Source: Candidatus Omnitrophota bacterium
GTDB taxonomy: Bacteria; Omnitrophota; Gorgyraeia; Aquiviventales; Aquiviventaceae
NCBI GenBank assembly: GCA_016206725.1
Contig: JACQRA010000077.1
Location: forward strand, 1-19,850
Direction: 5' to 3'
DNA: 19,850 nt
Shown here: positions 14,676 to 19,850 of the stretch, piece by piece
Position numbering within the stretch: the first letter of the stretch is position 1
Layout: the number at the start of each line of letters is the position of its first letter
Position numbers and translations under genes: made by a program
The notes under the pieces: generated by a model
What the model saw: only the letters and a program-made list of their open reading frames with translations
Databases searched by the model: none
Told to the model about the DNA's origin: nothing

Positions 14676-15391
14676 TATCCCACGTCCCCTGCAAGCCACT
14701 GCCCCAAACAGATCAGACAGGCCCGCGGATGAGGCTCGGCGGCCATCCGTTCAAATTCTTTCCGCAGCCGTCCACGGTTGAGGCGGCCTAACAGGCCGTC
14801 GGCCAACGCCCGAAACATCTGCTGCGCGGTGGCTCGCTCAAGACGCAACCCAAAGCGCGGCGCAAAACGTGCCGCTCGCAGGATGCGGCTGGGATCGTCC
14901 ACAAAACTTCTCGCATGCAAGATGCGCAGCCGCCGCTGCCTCAGATCGCGCAGGCCATGAAACGGATCAATGAGCGTTCCCCCTTGATGCGGATTCAACG
15001 CGATGGCCATTGCGTTGATGGTAAAGTCGCGGCGAAACAAGTCGTCACGCAGCGCGCCACGTGAGACGGTGGGATACGCCGCCGGTTCTCGATACGTTTC
15101 CTTACGGCAACTGGCCACGTCGAGACGCAGCCGCTTCGGCAACTCCAGTGTGGCGGTCCCGAACTGCGCATGCGCTCGAGGGGTCACACCAAAGGTCTCT
15201 GCGAGACGCCCCGCCAACGCGATCCCATCGCCCTCAATCGTGACATCCACGTCAACGGTTGACGTGATGCCCAACAGCCAATCTCGCACGCACCCTCCCA
15301 CGGCGTACGCCTGGACCCCCTGGTCTTGCGCCACCCGCCCCACGGTCTCGAGGATTGGTTTCACGGTCTTCGGAATCTTCACACGTTTCAT
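14675..15391 (-). CDS. Short CCA tRNA nucleotidyltransferase / poly(A) polymerase-like protein (class II), lacking body and tail
   Basis: Class II nucleotidyltransferases add CCA, CC, A or poly(A) to RNA 3' ends. The 238-residue product has a complete head domain: GGCVRD (32-37), the metal-binding acidic pair in VDVDV (47 and 49), RRDFTINAMAI (120-130), DPFHGLRDL (142-150), and the neck motif DDPSRILRAARF (165-176). After GRLRKEFERMAAEPHPRACL it stops, about where the tRNA-binding body and tail begin in CCA enzymes of roughly 400 residues. The stop is joined tightly to rbfA (TAATG), with no leftover coding fragment downstream. It overlaps xerC as ATGA. Activity (CCA-, CC- or A-adding) cannot be read from sequence, and I leave the symbol open. 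Confidence 0.85.
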   Translation of the reverse strand: MKRVKIPKTVKPILETVGRVAQDQGVQAYAVGGCVRDWLLGITSTVDVDVTIEGDGIALAGRLAETFGVTPRAHAQFGTATLELPKRLRLDVASCRKETYREPAAYPTVSRGALRDDLFRRDFTINAMAIALNPHQGGTLIDPFHGLRDLRQRRLRILHARSFVDDPSRILRAARFAPRFGLRLERATAQQMFRALADGLLGRLNRGRLRKEFERMAAEPHPRACLICLGQWLAGDVG

Positions 15392-16302
15392 GGTCGTGGA
15401 TGGTACTGTTCGTGCACCGTCTTGAGTCGCGCGCGATCCACGTGGGTATACCGTTGCGTGGTAGCGATGTTGGCGTGACCGAGCAATTCCTGCACCGTGC
15501 GCAAATCAGCGCCACGACCCAGCAAATGTGTGGCAAAGGAGTGCCGCAATGTATGCGGACCGATGCGCTTGGCCACGTTGCCGGCAAGGGCATAACGACG
15601 CACCAATTGCCAAATCCGCTGCCGGCTCATGCGCAACCCGCCGCGGTTGACGAAGACTGTTTGCGCCGGTCGGCCGCGGACGAGCTTCGGTCGGACCTCC
15701 TGCAGATAGTGTCGAAGGGCCTGTTGGGCGAATTTCCCGATCGGCACAAGCCGTTCTTTGCTGCCTTTACCAAGGCTCCGAACAAACCCGACATCAAGGT
15801 TGACATGGCTCACTTCGAGGGACGCGGCCTCGGAGACTCGAAGGCCTGTGCCGTAGAGTAACTCGAAGAGCGCCATATCGCGCAGCCGCAGCAATTCGTC
15901 TTCCCTCGATCGCCTCCCATTGGCCGTTTTTGGAATCGCGGCGAGCAATCGCTCGACTTCCGATTGGTCGAGGGTCTTCGGCAGCCGATACCACAACCGG
16001 GGGGTTTGAATGAAACCGGTCGGGTCGCGCTGGAGAACACCTTGAGCCGTCAAAAATCTGAAGAAGCCTCTGAGGCAGGCCAGCTTTCTGGCGGCTGTTG
16101 AGGGCGAGCGCTTTTCCGCCAGCAACCATTGAAGAAACTCCCGAACCGTCAATGGCCGCACGCGACTCGGCTGAGTGATCCCCTTTCGACGGCAGAATGC
16201 CGTGAACATGCGCAGATCATCCGCGTAGCTGGTGATCGTCGTGGGGCTCAAGCCGCGTTCCAACTTCAGATGGGCTAGGTACTGCTGAGTCGCTTCTCGC
16301 AT
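15388..16302 (-). CDS. xerC: Tyrosine recombinase XerC/XerD
   Basis: Xer recombinases resolve chromosome dimers at dif near the septum. The 304-residue product has the N-terminal SAM-like core-binding domain (about 1-92) and the catalytic domain with all active residues: Arg155 in GTGLRVSEA, Lys179 in LGKGSKER, His250 and Arg253 in PHTLRHSFATHLL, His276 in LLGHANI, and nucleophile Tyr285 in TTQRYTHV. The full length and this context argue for a housekeeping Xer rather than a phage integrase; whether XerC or XerD cannot be decided without the partner. The ATG at 16302 has no Shine-Dalgarno; the GGGGACAC palindrome ends 10 bases upstream and the frame continues through it to 16404 without conserved residues. 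Confidence 0.92.
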   Translation of the reverse strand: MREATQQYLAHLKLERGLSPTTITSYADDLRMFTAFCRRKGITQPSRVRPLTVREFLQWLLAEKRSPSTAARKLACLRGFFRFLTAQGVLQRDPTGFIQTPRLWYRLPKTLDQSEVERLLAAIPKTANGRRSREDELLRLRDMALFELLYGTGLRVSEAASLEVSHVNLDVGFVRSLGKGSKERLVPIGKFAQQALRHYLQEVRPKLVRGRPAQTVFVNRGGLRMSRQRIWQLVRRYALAGNVAKRIGPHTLRHSFATHLLGRGADLRTVQELLGHANIATTQRYTHVDRARLKTVHEQYHPRP

Positions 16303-16312
16303 GGTAAAAATC

Positions 16313-16374
16313 AGGGACACAAAACACGTTCTAAAAAAATGGTTTGTGTCCCTGATTAATGTGTTTGTGTCCCC
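16313..16374. repeat. GGGGACAC palindromic element, copy 4 (lipoprotein gene/xerC)
   Basis: Core 16313-16353 starts AGGGACACAAAAC and ends GGTTTGTGTCCCT; reversed, it closely matches the 40-base core of copy 1, including the TTTTTAGAAC middle. A second TTTGTGTCCCC tip ends at 16374, so copies 1 and 4 share the same three-tip architecture. It provides the final codons (GGG ACA CAA ACA CAT) and the TAA of the lipoprotein gene and ends 10 bases before the xerC ATG. Confidence 0.85.
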
Positions 16375-16862
16375 GGTTTGAGCCGATCCTCGACGTGGCG
16401 CCACGACAGCTCACGGTGAATCTGCCGCGTCTGCACCTCCAGCCGCTGGCGAAGAGCCCCGAGATCGGAGGGCATCACGAGCCGTTGCTGGATGTGTTGA
16501 TCGCTTTTCTCCCGCTCGTGAATCAACGGCTCGACATCGGCAGCCAGATCGTACTGAAGCATCCCGTGAAGCAGACGCAGCTCCTGGAGGGCTTCCGACG
16601 AATATTTGCGCAGCCGTTTTATGCTAAAATCGCGATCCTCCAAGACGCCCAGCAACTCCGTATTCCAGTAGTCAAACATCACGTAATGCTTGCGATACCG
16701 ATCCAGCGGCGTCATCGCACGGGTGTAGTCTTGGAACGTGACAATCGGCGCGGGACGAGCGAGCGGGGTTTTGCGCTTCCGCACGAATTTCTTCTGCATC
16801 GCCTCACAGCCCGTTCCGACGACGAGCGCACCACAACACAACGCCAGCAACACTCGCCGCAT
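16356..16862 (-). CDS. Putative small lipoprotein, function unknown
   Basis: I do not recognise the family. The 168-residue product begins MRRVLLALCCGALVVGTGC: a basic start, a hydrophobic core and a cysteine at 19 after GTG, compatible with a lipoprotein signal peptide, though the residue at -3 is atypical. The mature part starts with a basic stretch (KKFVRKRK), then is rich in Arg, Glu and Leu and probably mostly helical (about 55-160, for example SIKRLRKYSSEALQELRLLHGML). It has no obvious catalytic motif. The ATG at 16862 follows the ligA stop by one base. Its last residues GTQTH and its stop come from the GGGGACAC palindrome. Confidence 0.7.
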   Translation of the reverse strand: MRRVLLALCCGALVVGTGCEAMQKKFVRKRKTPLARPAPIVTFQDYTRAMTPLDRYRKHYVMFDYWNTELLGVLEDRDFSIKRLRKYSSEALQELRLLHGMLQYDLAADVEPLIHEREKSDQHIQQRLVMPSDLGALRQRLEVQTRQIHRELSWRHVEDRLKPGTQTH

Positions 16863-16863
16863 C

Positions 16864-18879
16864 CTATCGCCCGACCATTTTTTTAAATTGTGCTTCGTCG
16901 ATGATCTTCACGCCGAGCGTCTTGGCGCGTTGGTACTTCGAACCGGGATCGGATCCCGCCACGACGTAATCGGTCTGGCGGCTGACGCTGGAGGCGGCGC
17001 GACCGCCCCGTTGTCGCACGAGGGCTTCGGCATCGTGGCGGCTGATGCTCGACAGCTCGCCGGTCAAGACAAACGTCAACCCCCGCAACGCCTTCGGTCC
17101 CTTCACAACGTGTTCCGTCAATCTGACGCCGGCTTCTCGCAGCTTCTCGATGGCTCGTTTCGTCGAGGGATGGCGCAGGTACTCGATGATCGAGCGGGCC
17201 ATCACCGGCCCGATTTCAGGGATGGCTTGCAGGCGTTCTTCCGTAGCCTCCATCAATTCAGAGATGGACTGAAAGGACTCGGCCAGGACGATCGCGGCCT
17301 TCTCTCCCACATGGCGGATGCCAAGGCCATAGACGACGCGCGAAAGCCCGCGAGCCTTGCTGGCGGCGATGGCAGCTAACAGGTTCTCCGCCTTTTTGTC
17401 AGCGAACAACTCCAGTTTCAAGAGTTGCTCCCTGGTCAGCCGATAGCAATCGGCGACATCGTTCACCAGGCCGTGTTCCACCAACTGTTCCGCGGCCACC
17501 TCACCCAGTCCCTCGATGTCCATCGCTTCTCGGCTGGCAAAATGGATCAGGCGTCGAACCCGCTGAGCGGGACAGAAGGGGTTCACGCAGCGATAGGCGA
17601 CTTCCTCTTCTTTCTCCTTAGCAACCGAGCCCCCACATTCTGGGCACTTGGAGGGAATGCGAATGGCTTTCTCAGATCCCTCGCGTTTGCTCTCGATGAC
17701 CTTGATGACGTGCGGAATCACCTCACCCGCCCGCTGAATCACGACCCAATCACCGATCTTGACCCCAAGACGCTCGATCTCGTCATAGTTGTGGAGACTC
17801 ACGTTGGAGATCGTCACCCCCCCGCACGCCACCGGCTTGAGCTTCGCCACGGGTGTAATCGTTCCCGTGCGTCCGACTGAAGGGACCACCTCAACGATTT
17901 GGGTCGTGGCTTGATGAGCCGGAAATTTATACGCCATCGCCCATCGTGGCGATTTAAACGTCATCCCCAGGCGATCCTGCAGGGCGAGCTCATTGACTTT
18001 GATGACCACACCATCCACTTCATAGGCGAGCCGATCCCGCTGAGCTTCCCATTGACGGCATTGCGCCACCACGGCATCGAACGCACGGCAGCGTGTCGCG
18101 TGTTCCGTCACTGGCAGACCCCATCGCCGACACGTCTCCAGGAATTCCCAATGCGTCGTAAACCGCGCGCCCTCCACCGCTCCATACGAGTGGACGAAAC
18201 ATCGCAGAGGACGCGAGGCCGTCACCCGAGGATCTTTCTGGCGAAGGCTGCCCGCTGCGGCGTTGCGAGGATTCGCAAACGTCTCCGACCGAGCCGGCGC
18301 CATCTCCGCGTTATAGCGCTCGAAATCTTGACGCGTCATGTACACTTCGCCGCGAACTTCCAGCACGCGGGGGGCGTTTCCTCGCAAACGAAGAGGAACG
18401 GCGCGAATCGTCTTCGCATTGGCGGTCACATCCTCCCCGGTTTCTCCATCGCCTCGTGTGGCGGCTTGGGTCAAGAGTCCCTGGCGATAGGTCAGCGCAA
18501 TGCCGACCCCGTCGATCTTGAACTCCGCCACGAACGTCGGCTTGGCCTCCCCAACCCCTTTGATGACGCGCTGGTGCCAGGCGGATAGCTCGTCCGTCTC
18601 GAAGGCGTTGTCCAGCGATAGCATGGGGACGCGATGGCGAACGGCTCGAAAGGCCTCATTCGGAACGCCGCCGACTCGCTGGGTCGGTGAATCCGGCGTG
18701 ATGAGTTGAGGATGCTGTTCTTCAAGGGTTTTGAGCCGGCGCAGGAGCGTGTCATACTCGGCATCGGAGATTTCCGGCTGGTTCAGGACGTAGTACCGAT
18801 AGTCGTGATGGCGGAGTTGCTCGCGGAGCTTCTCCACCTGCTTGCGGATCGTCTCAGGGACTGCGCGTGAGGATCGCAT
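16864..18879 (-). CDS. ligA: NAD+-dependent DNA ligase LigA
   Basis: LigA seals nicks in DNA during replication and repair using NAD+. The full-length 671-residue protein shows the Ia domain (about 1-60, HHDYRYYVLNQPEISDAEYD), the adenylation domain with catalytic Lys121 in KIDG, TRGDGETGEDVT and NPRNAAAGSLRQKDP, an OB fold around GRTGTITPVAKL, a four-cysteine zinc finger (C412, C415, C431, C436), helix-hairpin-helix repeats (about 450-570, including GLGIRHVGEKAA) and a C-terminal BRCT domain (about 597-671). The ATG at 18879 starts 6 bases after the acyP stop, with no strong Shine-Dalgarno. Confidence 0.97.
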   Translation of the reverse strand: MRSSRAVPETIRKQVEKLREQLRHHDYRYYVLNQPEISDAEYDTLLRRLKTLEEQHPQLITPDSPTQRVGGVPNEAFRAVRHRVPMLSLDNAFETDELSAWHQRVIKGVGEAKPTFVAEFKIDGVGIALTYRQGLLTQAATRGDGETGEDVTANAKTIRAVPLRLRGNAPRVLEVRGEVYMTRQDFERYNAEMAPARSETFANPRNAAAGSLRQKDPRVTASRPLRCFVHSYGAVEGARFTTHWEFLETCRRWGLPVTEHATRCRAFDAVVAQCRQWEAQRDRLAYEVDGVVIKVNELALQDRLGMTFKSPRWAMAYKFPAHQATTQIVEVVPSVGRTGTITPVAKLKPVACGGVTISNVSLHNYDEIERLGVKIGDWVVIQRAGEVIPHVIKVIESKREGSEKAIRIPSKCPECGGSVAKEKEEEVAYRCVNPFCPAQRVRRLIHFASREAMDIEGLGEVAAEQLVEHGLVNDVADCYRLTREQLLKLELFADKKAENLLAAIAASKARGLSRVVYGLGIRHVGEKAAIVLAESFQSISELMEATEERLQAIPEIGPVMARSIIEYLRHPSTKRAIEKLREAGVRLTEHVVKGPKALRGLTFVLTGELSSISRHDAEALVRQRGGRAASSVSRQTDYVVAGSDPGSKYQRAKTLGVKIIDEAQFKKMVGR

Positions 18880-18885
18880 CGCATA

Positions 18886-19164
18886 TCAGAAGTAACGAAT
18901 ATCGAATTTGGTCAATGCGTTGGAGGCGGGGTTCCATTCCACGTGGATGTGTTGGATGAAGTTGCGCATCGGGCCGTAGCGAACGGCATCCAGCAACTCG
19001 ATCAGTTGCTCTTTCTCTCCTTCGGCCAGCAGCTCCACGCGGCTGTCACGAAGGTTTTTGACCCATCCCACAACCCCAATGCGATGGGCGGCTTCCTCGG
19101 CGCTCATGCGGAAGCCCACCCCCTGCACCCGCCCGGCGTACCACGCATGAATCTGCTGTTTCAT
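18886..19164 (-). CDS. acyP: Acylphosphatase
   Basis: Acylphosphatases hydrolyse carboxyl-phosphate bonds such as acetyl phosphate and carbamoyl phosphate. The 92-residue product is full length. It has the signature GRVQGVGFR (11-19, with the phosphate-binding arginine) and GWVKNLRDSRVELLAEG (33-49, with the catalytic asparagine at 37). The usual NxxDGxVE reads NLRDSRVE here, a mild variation. It starts 10 bases after the mazF stop and precedes ligA by 6 bases, so it is probably co-transcribed with both. Its physiological substrate is unknown. Confidence 0.93.
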   Translation of the reverse strand: MKQQIHAWYAGRVQGVGFRMSAEEAAHRIGVVGWVKNLRDSRVELLAEGEKEQLIELLDAVRYGPMRNFIQHIHVEWNPASNALTKFDIRYF

Positions 19165-19174
19165 CCACGGTGTG

Positions 19175-19528
19175 TTAGAGGATCGAGGGTTCGCCGAGAA
19201 GAGGTCCCAATTTTCTCAGCACCTCAGAAACGGTTGCGACTGGCACCGTGCAACAAAAACGAGCTTTCCTTGCTTTCCAATCCAAACTCTTCAGCTGGTC
19301 AACCAAGATGACACCGGATACTTCGAGCCCTGTAGGGATAGCGACCTCAAAGGGATACCCTTTCACCTGGGTTGTGATGGGACACGCGAGCGCAAGACCT
19401 ACTTTTCTGTTATACGATTCTGGAGAGAGGATCAATGCGGGTCGGTGGCCGGCCTGTTCGTGGCCTGCGTGAGGACTAAAGGTCAACCACACGATATCGC
19501 CACGCTTGGGATGGTACGAGTCCGGCAT
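19175..19528 (-). CDS. mazF: Endoribonuclease toxin MazF
   Basis: MazF cleaves single-stranded mRNA at short specific sequences and arrests growth when the antitoxin is lost. The 117-residue protein closely follows E. coli MazF: KRGDIVWLTFSP, EQAGHRPALILSP with the conserved arginine, ITTQVKGYPFEV with the conserved threonine, and LVDQLKSLDWKARKA. These are the PemK/MazF fold and active-site elements, so it should be active, although its cut site cannot be read. The ATG at 19528 overlaps the mazE stop as ATGA, the usual arrangement. The longer open frame to 19561 overlaps mazE and is not needed. It is followed 10 bases later by acyP. Confidence 0.95.
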   Translation of the reverse strand: MPDSYHPKRGDIVWLTFSPHAGHEQAGHRPALILSPESYNRKVGLALACPITTQVKGYPFEVAIPTGLEVSGVILVDQLKSLDWKARKARFCCTVPVATVSEVLRKLGPLLGEPSIL

Positions 19529-19770
19529 CACCAGACTTCCTGTCCGACTCGTCCTCCCCACTCAACTTCCGCGTGACGATTGCGCGTGGTCACTCCTTTT
19601 AACAATTGGGTCAACGTATAGCGCTGCCGCTCTCGTGGCTTTACCACAATTTTACCCCCCACAGCGATCACGTCCACCACCATCCCCTGATTGAGGCGAA
19701 TATCTTTTGCTAATGATCTGGGGATCCGCACCGCGAGACTATTGCCCCATTTCTGAACCGTCGTATCCAT
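19528..19770 (-). CDS. mazE: Antitoxin MazE
   Basis: MazE binds and neutralises MazF and represses its own promoter. The 80-residue protein has the SpoVT/AbrB-type DNA-binding domain (VQKWGNSLAVRIPRSLAKDI, about 5-24; VVDVIAVGGKIVVKP) and a C-terminal MazF-binding tail ending VEWGGRVGQEVW, matching the E. coli MazE end DWGEPKDKEVW in pattern. GGAGG at 19782-19778 lies 7 bases before the ATG. It is the first gene of the right-hand operon and lies directly after a near-consensus promoter. Confidence 0.95.
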   Translation of the reverse strand: MDTTVQKWGNSLAVRIPRSLAKDIRLNQGMVVDVIAVGGKIVVKPRERQRYTLTQLLKGVTTRNRHAEVEWGGRVGQEVW

Positions 19771-19788
19771 GGGCGTTCCTCCAATGTG

Positions 19789-19826
19789 ATGTATCTACAT
19801 TGAGTATACATATTCCCTCGAGGAAT
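19789..19826 (-). promoter_or_regulatory. Candidate MazE/MazEF operator palindromes
   Basis: Two inverted repeats lie on the promoter: ATGTA-TC-TACAT (19789-19800) over the predicted transcription start and ATTCC-CTCGA-GGAAT (19812-19826) in the -35/-10 spacer. Autoregulated mazEF promoters in other bacteria have palindromes in this position. Binding is inferred from position and symmetry only. Confidence 0.5.
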
Positions 19827-19831
19827 GTCAA
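19803..19831 (-). promoter_or_regulatory. Sigma70-type promoter of mazEF and probably the downstream genes
   Basis: TTGACA at 19831-19826 and TATACT at 19808-19803 are spaced by exactly 17 bases. Predicted transcription start is near 19796, 25 or so bases before the mazE ATG. With mazF-acyP 10 bases apart and acyP-ligA 6 bases apart, the same promoter could serve the whole series down to ribF. Confidence 0.88.
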
Positions 19832-19850
19832 TCGGGGCGCTGGGATTTGA

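Noticed and set aside
15388..16302. Phage or integron integrase marking a mobile island
   Set aside because: Length, motifs and tight overlap with housekeeping genes fit a chromosomal Xer; no tRNA, attachment repeats or phage genes are near.
16303..16404. 34-residue N-terminal extension of xerC
   Set aside because: The extension is a translation of the GGGGACAC palindrome and of the end of the lipoprotein gene; Xer conservation starts after MREATQQ.

Overview
The window is a dense, GC-rich bacterial chromosome segment with every recognisable gene on the minus strand. I find 22 protein genes in two head-to-tail operons, no RNA genes, no insertion sequence with a transposase, and no stretch over about 155 bases without a gene. 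The peptidoglycan genes are those of a meso-diaminopimelate wall (MurE has the DNPR motif), FtsI has no visible PASTA domain, and one product looks like a lipoprotein. This fits a Gram-negative-type bacterium. The gene order and dispersed short repeats remind me of Nitrospira (Nitrospirota), but that is an impression, not something the sequence proves.

Right-hand operon, in transcription order from 19831 down to 12708: a near-consensus promoter, mazE-mazF (toxin-antitoxin), acyP (acylphosphatase), ligA (NAD+-dependent DNA ligase), a small putative lipoprotein, xerC (tyrosine recombinase), a short CCA/poly(A) polymerase-type nucleotidyltransferase, rbfA, truB and ribF. Most junctions are 1-10 bases or overlap (ATGA, TAATG, TGATG), so the chain looks like one transcript led by a toxin-antitoxin promoter. 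It joins DNA repair and chromosome maintenance to tRNA and ribosome maturation and flavin synthesis.

Left-hand operon, from 12620 down to base 1: the canonical division and cell-wall (dcw) cluster mraZ-rsmH-ftsL-ftsI-murE-murF-mraY-murD-ftsW-murG-murC-murB, with murB cut by the window edge. It has a textbook sigma70-type promoter (TTGACA-N17-TATAGT) and three 10-bp-spaced MraZ boxes in the leader. MurC-F build UDP-MurNAc-pentapeptide, MraY and MurG make lipid I and lipid II, and FtsW/FtsI/FtsL polymerise and crosslink septal peptidoglycan.

The unusual layer is small repeats placed at gene boundaries. (1) Four copies of a roughly 40-60 bp palindrome with GGGGACACAAA tips lie at lipoprotein/xerC, ribF/mraZ, ftsI/murE and murD/ftsW. 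Three of them supply the last codons of one gene, and the next start codon lies 7-10 bases beyond, without a clear Shine-Dalgarno. (2) Seven-base-period tandem repeats lie at mraZ/rsmH, rsmH/ftsL and ftsW/murG, and a 21-base-period repeat lies at murG/murC, adding codons to protein ends. (3) A separate GC-rich palindrome of about 80 bp lies in frame inside murF and looks like an extra loop of about 26 residues. I consider these coding and junctional repeats the most noteworthy feature; the genes themselves are ordinary housekeeping genes.
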